This document shows positions 38,399-48,281 of a stretch of DNA of 64,000 nucleotides, one piece after another. Under the pieces are notes generated by a model that saw only the letters and a program-made list of their open reading frames with translations, searched no databases and was not told the DNA's origin. Origin of the DNA: Nitrosomonadaceae bacterium (GTDB lineage: Bacteria > Pseudomonadota > Gammaproteobacteria > Burkholderiales > Nitrosomonadaceae). The position numbers and the translations under genes are program-made. The stretch is taken from contig BJGV01000003.1 in assembly GCA_014190895.1 (NCBI GenBank), positions 60,923 through 124,922 on the forward strand, given 5' to 3'. Each line of letters begins with the position of its first letter. The first letter of the stretch is position 1.

Positions 38399-39418
38399 TT
38401 ACTCCACAGTAACAGCTGCAACTTGATCAGCAACGCCTACGGCAGCGCGAATTTTTGATTCAATTTCCTTTGCTATGTCAGAGTGTTCCTTTAGATATTC
38501 GCGTGCGTTATCTTTACCTTGACCAATTTTTTCTCCCTTATAGGCGTACCAAGCACCGGATTTTTCAACTAATTTGTGCAGCACGCCTAGTTCAACAATT
38601 TCACCCTCACGTGAAATACCTTCACCATAAAGAATATCAAACTCTGCCTGTTTGAAAGGCGGGGCAAGTTTATTCTTGACTACTTTAACCCTAGTTTCGC
38701 TGCCGATAATTTCATCACCTCTTTTAATGGCGCCAGTGCGGCGTATGTCAAGACGAACCGAAGCGTAGAATTTTAGTGCATTACCCCCCGTGGTAGTTTC
38801 TGGACTGCCGAACATAACGCCAATTTTCATTCGAATCTGATTAATAAAAATTACCATTGTATTGCTGCGCTTAATGTTGGCAGTGAGCTTGCGTAAAGCT
38901 TGCGACATTAATCTTGCTTGTAAGCCCATTTGAGGCTCGCCCATTTCACCCTCAATTTCCGCGCGCGGGGTTAAGGCCGCAACCGAGTCTATTACAACAA
39001 CATCAACCGAGCTAGAACGTACCAACATATCCGCGATCTCGAGGGCTTGCTCGCCGTTATCAGGTTGAGAAATAAGTAACTCCTGTACATTGACCCCAAT
39101 TTTTTGTGCATACTGTGGATCAAGAGCATGCTCTGCATCTATAAATGCGGCGGTGCCTCCAATTTTTTGCATTTCTGCAATGACTTGTAGCGTCAATGTA
39201 GTTTTGCCAGAAGATTCTGGTCCATAAATTTCTACTACTCGTCCACGTGGTAAACCACCCACGCCTAGCGCAATATCAAGTCCTAACGAACCGGTGGAAA
39301 CAACTTCAATATCTTTAGCAACGTCGCTGGCACCAAGACGCATGATTGAGCCTTTCCCAAATTGTTTCTCGATTTGAGAAAGGGCTGCCGCAAGCGCTTT
39401 ACTTTTATTTTCATCCAT
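38399..39418 (-). CDS. recA: recombinase RecA
   Basis: ATP-dependent strand-exchange protein and coprotease for LexA. The 339 residues carry Walker A GPESSGKT at 66-73, Walker [11 protein letters not shown], the L1/L2 DNA loops ([22 protein letters not shown] region and [19 protein letters not shown]) and [12 protein letters not shown]. No clear LexA box is visible in the 76-bp upstream gap. recX follows directly. Confidence 0.98.
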   Translation of the reverse strand: MDENKSKALAAALSQIEKQFGKGSIMRLGASDVAKDIEVVSTGSLGLDIALGVGGLPRGRVVEIYGPESSGKTTLTLQVIAEMQKIGGTAAFIDAEHALDPQYAQKIGVNVQELLISQPDNGEQALEIADMLVRSSSVDVVVIDSVAALTPRAEIEGEMGEPQMGLQARLMSQALRKLTANIKRSNTMVIFINQIRMKIGVMFGSPETTTGGNALKFYASVRLDIRRTGAIKRGDEIIGSETRVKVVKNKLAPPFKQAEFDILYGEGISREGEIVELGVLHKLVEKSGAWYAYKGEKIGQGKDNAREYLKEHSDIAKEIESKIRAAVGVADQVAAVTVE

Positions 39419-39494
39419 GAGTTTGTCCTTTTAAAAATTTGTTAAATTATCGCACACGTGGACCAACACAGGAAATTAACAAAGCAATGTTTAT

Positions 39495-40031
39495 TTAACC
39501 TGCAGCGGGCAGAGGTTGGCCGCTATGTAAAAGCGCTATCACCCCTTGCAACGCCACCACGACTGTTTGTCGTCTTATCATTTCACGATTACCTGTGAAG
39601 TAACGAGTTTCATTACGCATATGTCCGTCCTTCAATGCCCAAGAAAAACACACCATGCCCACAGGTTTCTTCACAGAACCACCGTCAGGACCAGCAATTC
39701 CAGTAACGGCTACTCCCATCTGTGCATGACTACGAGAAATGGCCCCACGCGCCATTTCTAGCGCGGTCTGTTCAGATACTGCGCCGTATTGCTCTAATGT
39801 TCCGCTGCTTATACCCAGCGTTTCTTGCTTGGCCATATCAGTATACGTAATGAAACCTTGTTCGTACCAAGCAGAACTACCTGCAACAGAGGTAATTATC
39901 TGTCCCAACCACCCACCGGTACAAGATTCGGCACTTACAAGCATCAGTCCGTGATCAACAAGTGTTAAACCAACTTGCTTGGCAAATTGTTGCAGTCTCT
40001 GATCATTCAGGGCATTTATAATTTTACCCAC
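39495..40031 (-). CDS. pncC: nicotinamide-nucleotide amidohydrolase (CinA C-terminal domain)
   Basis: Deamidates nicotinamide mononucleotide to recycle NAD. It is a stand-alone CinA C-terminal domain with SAESCTGGWLGQIITSVAGSS, GFITYTDMAKQ, GVAVTGIAGPDGG and KPVGMVCF. A GTG at 40031 placed 6 nt after AAGGTG gives 178 residues; a GTG three codons upstream is the alternative. It lies between pgpA and recA in one direction, the frequent proteobacterial pgpA-pncC-recA order. Confidence 0.94.
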   Translation of the reverse strand: MGKIINALNDQRLQQFAKQVGLTLVDHGLMLVSAESCTGGWLGQIITSVAGSSAWYEQGFITYTDMAKQETLGISSGTLEQYGAVSEQTALEMARGAISRSHAQMGVAVTGIAGPDGGSVKKPVGMVCFSWALKDGHMRNETRYFTGNREMIRRQTVVVALQGVIALLHSGQPLPAAG

Positions 40032-40044
40032 AACGTGCACCTTG

Positions 40045-40608
40045 TTATATTAAAAATTTTTTCCATACTGCCAGACAGAGTAGCGTAAAAAATGCTGCCA
40101 ATAAATCATCGAACATTACGCCAAAACCCCCACGAAGCTTTTTATCATAATACCTAATTGGCGGTGGTTTAAGTATGTCGAACAAGCGAAATAACAAGAA
40201 TGCAAAAGCCTGCCAAATCAAAGTTTGGGGAGTAAAAAATAACACTAACAAAAAGGCAACAATTTCGTCCCACACCATGCCACCATGGTCATGATCACCA
40301 AGCGCCTTTCCGGTTACGCCACAGGCCCAAATACCAATAACAAACATCGTGCCCGTAAGCAGTAAAAATTGGATTGGATTGAGGTGTTGATTAATTAGCC
40401 AAAATAAAGAGAGCGCGAGGAGCGTTGCCATGGTGCCTGGAGCAAATCGACTCAACCCCACCCCACCACCAAATGCAATAAAAAAAGCAGGGTGCGCGAA
40501 CACAAAATTTCCGCCAAGAAATATACGTCTCGGCTTAACGTTAGCCAATGCCGGTGCCTCAAATTCTGGTTTAGGCGTTATTTGAGAGTCAGGGGCAGAA
40601 ATGATCAT
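40045..40608 (-). CDS. pgpA: phosphatidylglycerophosphatase A
   Basis: Inner-membrane phosphatase making phosphatidylglycerol. The 187 residues include several hydrophobic segments. The family motifs are FGGGVGLSRFAPGTMATLLAL near the N-terminus, HDHGGMVWDEIVAF in the middle and RLFDILKPPPIRYYDKKLRGGFGVMFDDLLAAF near the end. The active-site acidic residues are kept. Its start overlaps the end of thiL by 20 bp, and pncC follows. Confidence 0.95.
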   Translation of the reverse strand: MIISAPDSQITPKPEFEAPALANVKPRRIFLGGNFVFAHPAFFIAFGGGVGLSRFAPGTMATLLALSLFWLINQHLNPIQFLLLTGTMFVIGIWACGVTGKALGDHDHGGMVWDEIVAFLLVLFFTPQTLIWQAFAFLLFRLFDILKPPPIRYYDKKLRGGFGVMFDDLLAAFFTLLCLAVWKKFLI

Positions 40609-41572
40609 ATCCTCGCACCCCTAATGAGGTTATTATTTTACCTGCCATATCCAACACCACCAAGCCGTCCCCTTCGCTAATTTTACCGATGCGAGTCAAC
40701 AAGATTCCGAGCTCGCGGGAGAGCGCATCAATCCTCGTGCGTCGCCCCTTGGGTGCTGTAAAACAAAGTTCGTAATCATCTCCACCCGCCAATAAACAAC
40801 GCATTGCCCGTGACTCAGGAAGGCGTTTTTTCATTGCCATCGAACAATTTATGTTCTTTATTTTGATAACAGCGGCGACTTTGGAATATTCTAAAATATG
40901 TCCCAGGTCTGCTAATAATCCGTCAGAAATATCAATAGCGCTACGAGCAAGACCGATCAAACTTTGCCCTAATTTAACTTGCGCCATGGGCATATGAAGA
41001 GCCGACGAACATTCCGCAACTTCTTCGGGTTCCAAAAAAATGTGCTGGCGCTCGTGAGCAAGGGCCAATGCAGCATTTCCCAGCTGGCCGGAAACCCAAA
41101 TATCATCGCCCAATTTAGCATCACTGCGTCGCAATGCCTTTCCTTTTGGCACCTCACCAATAATTTGTATGCAGATGGTGAGGGGACCTCGCACAATATC
41201 TCCACCAATAAGCTCTATTTGATGCACTCGAGCAAGTCCGAAAAGACCGCTAGCAAATGCCTCTAGCCATTTTCCTTTGATTTCTACCAAAGGCTCTGGT
41301 AATGCCAGCGCAAGAGTTATCCAACGAGGTTTTGCACCCATTGCCGCCATATCAGAGAGGTTAACTGCGAGGGATTTATGACCCAATTTATATGGATCGG
41401 TATCGGCAAAAAAATGCCGATCAGCGACCAACATATCGGTGGAAATAGCTAATTCCATTCCTGCTGTTGGCTTAACTAATGCCGCATCATCTCCCACTCC
41501 CAACACCACCCCAGAAGCAGGGTCAGTAGGGTGAGTAAAAAAACGACGGATAATCTCAAATTCAGAAAGCAT
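40589..41572 (-). CDS. thiL: thiamine-monophosphate kinase
   Basis: Phosphorylates thiamine monophosphate to the active diphosphate. The 327 residues show GVGDDAALV, AISTDMLVADRHF, KSLAVNLSDMAAMGAKP, GGDIVRGP, DISDGLLADLGHIL and LLAGGDDYELCFTAP, all ThiL hallmarks. It lies between nusB and pgpA in the same direction. No TPP riboswitch is visible nearby. Confidence 0.97.
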   Translation of the reverse strand: MLSEFEIIRRFFTHPTDPASGVVLGVGDDAALVKPTAGMELAISTDMLVADRHFFADTDPYKLGHKSLAVNLSDMAAMGAKPRWITLALALPEPLVEIKGKWLEAFASGLFGLARVHQIELIGGDIVRGPLTICIQIIGEVPKGKALRRSDAKLGDDIWVSGQLGNAALALAHERQHIFLEPEEVAECSSALHMPMAQVKLGQSLIGLARSAIDISDGLLADLGHILEYSKVAAVIKIKNINCSMAMKKRLPESRAMRCLLAGGDDYELCFTAPKGRRTRIDALSRELGILLTRIGKISEGDGLVVLDMAGKIITSLGVRGYDHFCP

Positions 41573-41657
41573 TGTTGCAACCTGTAAAAATAATCAGTGT
41601 GTCTGTTTTTTCCTGACATTGACTGATTAGTCTATTATGGAACATTTGGAGCTCGCG

Positions 41658-42146
41658 CTAAATGATAATCGCGGCCGAATTCTTTATGCGCAAATGCTCT
41701 GCTAGTTTATCCAGCACACCATTTACATATTTATGTCCATCTGGTCCTCCAAAGGTTTTAGCCAGCTCTATCGCCTCGTTTATGATGACTTGATGGGGTA
41801 TTTCTGGACGGCTAGTAAGCTCATGGGTTCCTAACAATAGAATGGCAAACTCCACTGGGCTCAATTCCCGGAGGGGACGATCAAGAAATAACTGGATTTG
41901 GGTTTCCAGTGCTATGGAATTTGCCAAGACGCCCCGCAACAAGACAGAAAAATATTCTTTATCGGTTTTAGCAAACTCGCTAGTCTCACATAGCTGCTCT
42001 TCAATGACCTCGGTAGCTCCTTGTGCTAGACGCCATTGATAAAGTCCCTGTAAAACTAACTCACGCGAACGACGTCGAGGATTTTTGCGATTTAGTTTCG
42101 TTTTTTTTATGGCTGCTGGAGCAGCTATCAGCGCGTCTCGTATCAT
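41658..42146 (-). CDS. nusB: transcription antitermination factor NusB
   Basis: RNA-binding partner of S10 in rRNA antitermination. The 162 residues fold as the all-helical NusB domain: [15 protein letters not shown] at the N-terminus, [15 protein letters not shown] in the core, and [29 protein letters not shown] at the end. It overlaps the ribH stop by 4 bp (ATGA), and the ribH-nusB-thiL order is common in proteobacteria. Confidence 0.97.
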   Translation of the reverse strand: MIRDALIAAPAAIKKTKLNRKNPRRRSRELVLQGLYQWRLAQGATEVIEEQLCETSEFAKTDKEYFSVLLRGVLANSIALETQIQLFLDRPLRELSPVEFAILLLGTHELTSRPEIPHQVIINEAIELAKTFGGPDGHKYVNGVLDKLAEHLRIKNSAAIII

Positions 42147-42631
42147 GGAATTTTTTTATCTAGCTCTCTTAAGAGATTGACCATTTCTATCGCTACTCGT
42201 GCCGCTTCTGTGCCTTTTTGATTCATGCGTGACAACGCTTGTTCGTCTGTTTCGACAGTAATTATGCCGTTAGCAATAGGAATTCCTGTCTTCAGCTGAA
42301 CAGCGGTCACCCCGCTAGCTGATTCATTTGATACCACTTCAAAATGATAAGTATCGCCCCGTATTACTGCACCCAGCGCAATCAGGGCGTTAAACTGGCC
42401 CGTCGTGGCCATTTTTTGAAGGGCCAAAGAGATCTCCAGAGCCCCGGGGACCGTTGTCAATAAAATATCGGCTCTCTGCACCTTCTGTTTCACCAACTCT
42501 GAAATGCAGGCATCGAGCAGGCCTTTGCTTGCCTTTACATTAAAGCGACTCATAACAATGCCGATGCGCAACCCGGCGCCACTTAAGTTAATTTTAATTT
42601 CAGGAATATCGTTGTTATTAATGGGGACCAC
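42143..42631 (-). CDS. ribH: 6,7-dimethyl-8-ribityllumazine synthase
   Basis: Forms lumazine from the pyrimidine and 3,4-dihydroxybutanone 4-phosphate intermediates of riboflavin synthesis. The 162 residues start at a GTG 5 nt after AGGAG. Motifs are [47 protein letters not shown] and [16 protein letters not shown]. It lies 51 bp after ribB(A) and overlaps nusB by 4 bp. No FMN riboswitch is seen in the gap. Confidence 0.97.
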   Translation of the reverse strand: MVPINNNDIPEIKINLSGAGLRIGIVMSRFNVKASKGLLDACISELVKQKVQRADILLTTVPGALEISLALQKMATTGQFNALIALGAVIRGDTYHFEVVSNESASGVTAVQLKTGIPIANGIITVETDEQALSRMNQKGTEAARVAIEMVNLLRELDKKIP

Positions 42632-42682
42632 AAACGCTCCTATAAAATTACTTGTGTGGAATCCAAAAAGAGAGTCTGGGCA

Positions 42683-43801
42683 CTACTTTGACTGATGTTT
42701 TCTGTCAGACTCTGGTTCTAAGTATCCTGTCACCTCTAAACCAAATCCCGCCATGCTTGGCATTTTACGAGGAACTGCTAAAAGCCTCATTTTACCCACG
42801 CCCAGATCTTTCAATATTTGCGCACCAATCCCATAATCCCGCAGATCTGCTCCAACAAAAGTACGGGGCTCTGGTTTTGTCAACTCAATCCTTTCTATTA
42901 GTTCCGCAGGGCTTTCTCCTCGGAGCAATAATACAATTACTCCACAATCGACAGAAGCGATTATGTGGAGCGCGTCATTTATACTCCAAGAGTGAGTGCT
43001 GTCAGTTACATCTAACAAATCAATAACGGATAAAGGCTCGTGTACCCTCACCAAGGTCTCGGTATCGGTTCTAATTTTCCCCCGTACCAATGCAAGGTGC
43101 GTGGCATTAATGGTTTTGTCAAGATACGTAACAAGACGAAATTCGCCATGGGTTGTTTGAATGAGACGCTCTATACCGCGCTTTATCAGACTTTCAGTAC
43201 GACTACGGTGCTGAATAAGATCAGCAATTGCGCCGATTTTAAGTTTATGTTTAGCAGCAAACTTGATCAGATCGGGTAAGCGCGCCATACTGCCATCGTC
43301 TTTAAGTATTTCACATATAACGGATGCAGGAATAAGTCCTGCCAGCTCGGCTAAATCGCATCCTGCCTCAGTGTGACCGGCACGCACAAGCACCCCTCCA
43401 TTTTGCGCCATTAATGGGAAAACATGGCCCGGCTGAATGATGTCTTCCGGCTTGGCATCTGCTTTTGCTGCCGCTCTCACCGTGCAAGCACGATCAGCCG
43501 CAGAAATACCAGTTGTAACTCCGTATGCGGCCTCAATAGAAAGCGTAAAATTAGTGCCCAATAACGAACGATTAGATGACACCATCAGCGGGAGATTGAT
43601 TTGTTGACAGCGTTTTTCGGTTAATGTCAAACAAATTAACCCTCGTCCATGCGTGGCCATAAAATTAATTGCAGTTGGTGTAACAAAATCAGCCGCTAAA
43701 ACAAGATCGCCCTCATTCTCTCGATTTTCTTCATCAACTAAAATAACCATTTTCCCGATTTTTATATCGGCGATAATGTCTTGAATAGGGGTTATAATCA
43801 T
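42683..43801 (-). CDS. ribB: 3,4-dihydroxy-2-butanone 4-phosphate synthase with degenerate RibA-like domain
   Basis: Makes 3,4-dihydroxybutanone 4-phosphate from ribulose 5-phosphate. The first about 200 of 372 residues form an intact RibB domain ([43 protein letters not shown]). The remaining 170 residues align with GTP cyclohydrolase II, but where that enzyme has its zinc cysteines (HSECLTGDV...CDCG) this protein reads [18 protein letters not shown] cyclohydrolase activity is thus unlikely, and a separate ribA must exist elsewhere. ribE lies 12 bp upstream. Confidence 0.94.
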   Translation of the reverse strand: MIITPIQDIIADIKIGKMVILVDEENRENEGDLVLAADFVTPTAINFMATHGRGLICLTLTEKRCQQINLPLMVSSNRSLLGTNFTLSIEAAYGVTTGISAADRACTVRAAAKADAKPEDIIQPGHVFPLMAQNGGVLVRAGHTEAGCDLAELAGLIPASVICEILKDDGSMARLPDLIKFAAKHKLKIGAIADLIQHRSRTESLIKRGIERLIQTTHGEFRLVTYLDKTINATHLALVRGKIRTDTETLVRVHEPLSVIDLLDVTDSTHSWSINDALHIIASVDCGVIVLLLRGESPAELIERIELTKPEPRTFVGADLRDYGIGAQILKDLGVGKMRLLAVPRKMPSMAGFGLEVTGYLEPESDRKHQSK

Positions 43802-43813
43802 ATTGCTTGTACT

Positions 43814-44431
43814 TTAGCCTTTAATTTGTCTACTATCACTCATCATCTGCTCCATATACCGCGCCAATATATCTATCTCTAAATTTACCTTCGTACCTGG
43901 CTTTAGATGGCTTAGCGCAGTTGTGGTTAGTGTGTGAGGGATAAGATTAATTCCAAACCTGTTCTTTGTTGTCGAATTTATTGTTAAGCTCACACCATTC
44001 ACTGCAATCGAACCCTTTCTTGTAATGTATTTTAACAATAAAGTTGGCGGCTTAATTACCAACGACCAACTAATTCCTATTGGCTCAAATTTAATCACAT
44101 CACCAACGCCATCTACATGCCCGCTTACCAAGTGCCCGCCTAGTCTATCAGATAGGCGCAAGGCTTTTTCCAGATTGACTCGTTCGCCCTGTCTATCTAA
44201 GCCCTGGGTGCAGTCTAAGGTTTCCCGCGACACCTCAACAGTAAATTCATTTTTTGTCAACGCCGTTACCGTTAGACAAGCTCCATTTACTGCGATGCTG
44301 TCACCAATTTTAACATCGGATAAATCTAGGTCTCCTGAAGCGATGCGCGCGCGAATGTCACCCTGAGAAGACGAGCCTAAACTCGTAACTTGAATTATTT
44401 CGCCAATTACTTCAATAATTCCAGTAAACAT
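43814..44431 (-). CDS. ribE: riboflavin synthase alpha subunit
   Basis: Dismutates two lumazine molecules to riboflavin. The 205 residues form two similar barrel domains: MFTGIIEVIGEI with DSIAVNGACLTV in the first, and GGHLVSGHVDGVGDV with GSIAVNGVSLTIN in the second. It is the first gene of the ribE-ribB-ribH-nusB-thiL-pgpA-pncC run and is separated from ribD by the rightward regBA pair. Confidence 0.96.
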   Translation of the reverse strand: MFTGIIEVIGEIIQVTSLGSSSQGDIRARIASGDLDLSDVKIGDSIAVNGACLTVTALTKNEFTVEVSRETLDCTQGLDRQGERVNLEKALRLSDRLGGHLVSGHVDGVGDVIKFEPIGISWSLVIKPPTLLLKYITRKGSIAVNGVSLTINSTTKNRFGINLIPHTLTTTALSHLKPGTKVNLEIDILARYMEQMMSDSRQIKG

Positions 44432-44752
44432 TAAACGTCTTCTATTCTCAAATGTAGTACTTGTTTGTCGTCTGTATCAACTTGTGTTTAAAAAATATTC
44501 TGATTTCTTTTTCTGTAGAAACTGATGTCTCTGGCTTTGTCAATTTTAAAATCTACAATACAATAATATATTCCCATTGTAACGATTTCACGAAGACATC
44601 ATGAGGGGTTTTAAATCTAGAGTAAACTTTAAACGGTCAATCAAGCTTCTGGAAAAGCATCTGATGAATTACCACATAACCTTAAATTACAACGTGGGAT
44701 AGCCTTTAGGGTAAATGGAAAAGAGAAAACTTGGTGAAAATAAATAATTAAA
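44432..44752. other. divergent intergenic region, ribE / regB
   Basis: This AT-rich 321-bp gap between divergent genes must carry the promoters for the leftward riboflavin run and the rightward regBA pair. I find no convincing -35/-10 pair. The conserved sequence blocks of an FMN riboswitch are not visible on either strand, so riboflavin control by that element is unlikely here. No RNA gene is recognised. Confidence 0.45.
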
Positions 44753-46018
44753 ATGTTTGATAATTTTACTCAATCGCCGTTAAACAAAAATTTACAGCGC
44801 CTATTTTTTCTTAGAAGCATAATGCTTGTTGCTCAGTGTGCGACTTTTGTCTCAGTACACTGGGTGCTTGAGATGCCGCTGCCGTGGGCTGAAATGCTTA
44901 TGGTGATGGCCTTACTCGCCACTCTAAACCTAATAACCTGGTTTCGCTTACGCGCTGACTGGCCGGTATCAAGTATAGAATTATTTTTACAGCTACTTGT
45001 CGATGTTTTTGCATTAAGCGCGCTATTGTATTTCAGTGGTGGCTCAACGAACCCCTTTATATCGCTATACCTATTGCCCCTAACAATCACTGCTGCAATT
45101 TTATCGCTGGCCTACACTTGGACTATGGCAGGAATAACAATTGGCTGTTATTCATTGTTGTTATTTTACTATGTGCCCTTACCGCATGATCACGGGGAGC
45201 ATAACAGCGAATTTAATCTGCATGTTTCTGGAATGTGGCTGGCATTCGTATTAAGTACCACATTAATCGCTTGGTTTGTTGTTAGGATGGGAGAGTCTAT
45301 CCGCGAACGCGACAAAGATCTGTCTCGCGTACGCGAACAGGCCTTGCGAGATGAGCAAATTATTGCCCTAGGAACTCTGGCTGCCGGAGCGGCTCATGAA
45401 TTAGGCACGCCATTGGCAACGATGGCAATCGTTACCGGGGAGCTGCAAAAAGATCGCGCCGAGGACAGCGACCTGCAAAATAACATTGCGATTTTACGGG
45501 ATCAAATTGCCCACTGTAAAAAAACATTAACCCAGCTGCTTGCGGATGCCGGTCAAGCTCGAGCCGAAGAAGCTAGCAGTCAGGCTGTTGATCATTTTTT
45601 GCAAGAGGTTTTAGATAAATGGAAATTGATGCGCCCTACGGTTAACTTTACATATGGGTACAATGGCAAACAACCGGCGCCAAAAATTCTGAATACTCGA
45701 TTATTGAGCCAGTCTATTTTAAATTTGCTAAATAATGCGGCCGATGAATCATTGCTACAAATTGAAATTAAAAGTAGCTGGGACAACACAGAACTTCTTC
45801 TCGAAATTCTGGATTGCGGCAAGGGCATTAACAAAGAAACTGCGTATCGAATGGGGCAGGCTTTTTTTACCAATAAGCCCGATCAAGGTTTTGGCATCGG
45901 CTTATTCTTGGCAAATGCAAACATTGAACGTTTTGGCGGGAGCGTTCGCCTGACCAATCGCGAAGAAGGGGGCGCCTGCACCCAAGTTAGGCTGCCTCTA
46001 ATAGACTCTACAAAATGA
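44753..46018 (+). CDS. regB: redox sensor histidine kinase RegB/PrrB/RoxS family
   Basis: Membrane sensor kinase controlling redox-dependent genes. The 421 residues start with six predicted transmembrane helices (about 18-178). The conserved quinone-binding segment GGSTNPFISLYLLPLT starts at residue 96. The H-box GTLAAGAAHELGTPLATM has the phosphorylated His215. Cys255 in QIAHCKKTL corresponds to the redox-active cysteine of RegB (known for the Rhodobacter protein). A HATPase domain with NLLNNAADES and GFGIGLFLANANIE follows. The end overlaps regA by 4 bp. Confidence 0.94.
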   Translation: MFDNFTQSPLNKNLQRLFFLRSIMLVAQCATFVSVHWVLEMPLPWAEMLMVMALLATLNLITWFRLRADWPVSSIELFLQLLVDVFALSALLYFSGGSTNPFISLYLLPLTITAAILSLAYTWTMAGITIGCYSLLLFYYVPLPHDHGEHNSEFNLHVSGMWLAFVLSTTLIAWFVVRMGESIRERDKDLSRVREQALRDEQIIALGTLAAGAAHELGTPLATMAIVTGELQKDRAEDSDLQNNIAILRDQIAHCKKTLTQLLADAGQARAEEASSQAVDHFLQEVLDKWKLMRPTVNFTYGYNGKQPAPKILNTRLLSQSILNLLNNAADESLLQIEIKSSWDNTELLLEILDCGKGINKETAYRMGQAFFTNKPDQGFGIGLFLANANIERFGGSVRLTNREEGGACTQVRLPLIDSTK

Positions 46019-46581
46019 CGGTACCTTCTAAAATGGCGGTGACTGAAGACCTTCCGAGCTTATTAATTGCAGATGATGATCTGACTTTTTGTAGCGTACT
46101 TGCAAAAGCAATGATAAAACGTGGCTTTAGTCCACACTGTGAACACACCGTCGAGCTCGCGCTGAAGCATGCCAATACTGACCCACCTGAGTACGCAATC
46201 GTTGACTTAAGGCTGCCAGAAACCTCTGGGTTAGTTTTGATTGAAAAATTAAAACAACTGGATTCGGGTACTCGCATTGTTATGCTAACAGGTTATGCCA
46301 GCATCATCACCGCCGTAGAAGCAATTAAGCTTGGGGCAACGCAGTATCTTGCCAAGCCCGTTGATGCCGATGAAATCATAGCGGCTTTCGAGCATATCGA
46401 TGGCAATACAGAGGTAAAAATTAACGCACACCCTCTGTCAGTAGGTCAAGTTGAATGGGAGCATATCCAGCGCATTTTAATCGAGAACAGGGGCAACATT
46501 TCTATCACTGCAAAAACACTCAACATGCATCGTCGTACATTACAACGCAAACTTCAAAAAAGACCCAACTATAAGATATAA
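46015..46581 (+). CDS. regA: redox response regulator RegA/PrrA/RoxR family
   Basis: DNA-binding response regulator of the RegB kinase. The 188 residues have a receiver domain (LLIADDDLTFCSVL acidic pocket, phospho-acceptor Asp in IVDLRLPETSGL, Lys in YLAKPVDADE). A short linker leads to a Fis-type helix-turn-helix (GNISITAKTLNMHRRTLQRKL), the RegA signature. It is translationally coupled to regB by ATGA. The family activates or represses respiration, carbon fixation, nitrogen and nitrite genes; whether nirK is a target here is unknown. It converges on ribD with 7 bp between the stops. Confidence 0.94.
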   Translation: MTVPSKMAVTEDLPSLLIADDDLTFCSVLAKAMIKRGFSPHCEHTVELALKHANTDPPEYAIVDLRLPETSGLVLIEKLKQLDSGTRIVMLTGYASIITAVEAIKLGATQYLAKPVDADEIIAAFEHIDGNTEVKINAHPLSVGQVEWEHIQRILIENRGNISITAKTLNMHRRTLQRKLQKRPNYKI

Positions 46582-46588
46582 AAAACCG

Positions 46589-47671
46589 CTATGAAAGCTG
46601 GGCGATAATGCGAATATCTTGCCCAATCATACGCAAATCTTGGATTTTAAGCGCCCGTTTCTCTGAAAGATGGGTTAATTCTGGCAAACTTAACATGCCT
46701 CGCGCTACATCGCCAATAAGGTGCGGTGAAAAATAAATTACCAGCTCATCTACCAGATTTGCCTTAATAAGCGCACCATTTAACCCGCAGCCCGCTTCTA
46801 CCAGCACTTCGTTAACTTGAAAATCGGCGAGCGCTTGCATCATTTTGAAAAGCGCCACGCCCCCTTTTTCATTTGGTAACACAAAAAGCTGAGCGCCCGT
46901 TTCACAAAGATCTTTTGTTTTCTTTTCATCGGTGCTAGCAGTAAAAATTAATCCGCCGTCGCGTAATAACTTGGCATTAAGAGGGGTTTCAAGATGGCTA
47001 TCTACCACCGCACGCAAAGGCTGTCTAATTGTCTTCACGTGGCGCACGGTAAGCTGGGGATCGTCGGCTAATACCGTGCCAACTCCAGTTAAGATTGCAC
47101 AGGAACGGGCGCGGAAACGATGGGCGTCGCGACGAGCCGCTTCGCCAGTAATCCATTGGCTAGTGCCGTTGTTAAGGGCGGTTTTGCCATCAAGGCTCGC
47201 GGCAATTTTCATTCTTACCCAGGGACGATTACGTGTCATACGTGAAACAAAACCGACATTAAGTGTTCTTGCTTCTGTTTCCATTAGACCTACCTGTACT
47301 TCAATTTTGGCTTCTTTTAATAATGCTATTCCATGGCCCATCACCAAAGGATTAGGATCTTCCATTGCCACTACCACCTTGGCAACATTAGCTTCAATTA
47401 GCTCCTTAACACAGGGCGGGGTAAGTCCATGATGACCGCAAGGTTCCAATGTTAGATAAACGGTTGCACCAAACGCTTTTTTTCCGGCGCTATTAAGGGC
47501 ATTAATTTCCGCATGAGCTTGTCCGGCGGAATGATGCCAGCCGCTACCAATTACCTGATCTGCGTGCGCAATTACACAACCCACCCTGGGATTGGGGCTA
47601 GTGCTAAACAATCCCTTTTCAGCAAGCTTTAGTGCTCGGGACATGTGAACATGATCGATTAAAGAAAACAT
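46589..47671 (-). CDS. ribD: riboflavin biosynthesis deaminase/reductase RibD
   Basis: Bifunctional: deaminates the GTP-derived pyrimidine, then reduces its ribose side chain. The 360 residues have an N-terminal zinc deaminase domain (HAEINAL, then TLEPCGHHGLTPPC) and a C-terminal DHFR-like reductase (RMKIAASLDGKTALNNGTSQWITG, GVGTVLADDPQLTVR, LVEAGCGLNGALI). All zinc ligands are in place. It belongs to the glyA-nrdR-ribD run and is parted from ribE by regBA. Confidence 0.96.
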   Translation of the reverse strand: MFSLIDHVHMSRALKLAEKGLFSTSPNPRVGCVIAHADQVIGSGWHHSAGQAHAEINALNSAGKKAFGATVYLTLEPCGHHGLTPPCVKELIEANVAKVVVAMEDPNPLVMGHGIALLKEAKIEVQVGLMETEARTLNVGFVSRMTRNRPWVRMKIAASLDGKTALNNGTSQWITGEAARRDAHRFRARSCAILTGVGTVLADDPQLTVRHVKTIRQPLRAVVDSHLETPLNAKLLRDGGLIFTASTDEKKTKDLCETGAQLFVLPNEKGGVALFKMMQALADFQVNEVLVEAGCGLNGALIKANLVDELVIYFSPHLIGDVARGMLSLPELTHLSEKRALKIQDLRMIGQDIRIIAQLS

Positions 47672-47721
47672 GTTATTACATAAAAAATTAGAGGGGTCTC
47701 ATGATCAATCTGATTATTGTT

Positions 47722-48228
47722 TTACGGGTGATGGGTTGGTATTTTCGTATTCTTGGGCTTTTTTGTGCTTTTTTTCTGCGGTTTTTGTGCTTCTTTTATT
47801 GCGTCATGAAAATCGTCAATGTCTTGAAAGCTTCTGTATACAGAAGCAAAGCGAATATAGGCGACCTTGTCAAGCCTATAAAGCTCTCTCATCACCATTT
47901 CACCAATTTTGCGTGAGGGCGTTTCGCGCTCACCTTGACTTAGTAATTTTTGAACTATACGATTCATCGCCACGTCTACGTATTCAGTTGGAACCGGGCG
48001 TTTATGCAGCGCGCGCATAAAACTTGTAAGTAATTTATCTTGATTAAATTCTGATCGGCTGCCGTCTTGTTTTATTACTTGGGGCAAGCGTAGTTCCGCT
48101 ATTTCATACGTAGTAAAGCGTCTATCACAAGCAAAACAACGACGACGACGACGTATTTTATCGCCTTCATCACTTACACGAGAATCCGCCACGCTCGTTT
48201 CTTCAGTACCACAAAAAGGACATTTCAT
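47722..48228 (-). CDS. nrdR: transcriptional repressor NrdR
   Basis: Zinc-ribbon/ATP-cone repressor of ribonucleotide reductase genes. The 168 residues open with [19 protein letters not shown], and [17 protein letters not shown] completes the four-Cys zinc ribbon. The ATP-cone ([24 protein letters not shown]) follows. A Lys-rich tail of about 20 residues extends beyond the conserved part. It lies between glyA and ribD, the usual betaproteobacterial order. Confidence 0.97.
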   Translation of the reverse strand: MKCPFCGTEETSVADSRVSDEGDKIRRRRRCFACDRRFTTYEIAELRLPQVIKQDGSRSEFNQDKLLTSFMRALHKRPVPTEYVDVAMNRIVQKLLSQGERETPSRKIGEMVMRELYRLDKVAYIRFASVYRSFQDIDDFHDAIKEAQKPQKKSTKKPKNTKIPTHHP

Positions 48229-48281
48229 AATCTTCGGCTTGTAGAAACTCGATGTAAATTATCTCGTTATTAATACGATGA

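Noticed and set aside
39455..39460. CACGTG upstream of recA as a further parS site
   Set aside because: The flanks (CA on the left, GACC on the right) do not fit GTTN...NAAC.
44432..44752. FMN riboswitch upstream of ribE
   Set aside because: The conserved RFN sequence blocks are not present on either strand here, nor in the 51-bp gap before ribH.
46932..47432. Rightward frame of 166 codons opposite ribD
   Set aside because: Antisense shadow of the strongly conserved ribD gene, with no ribosome site or family likeness.
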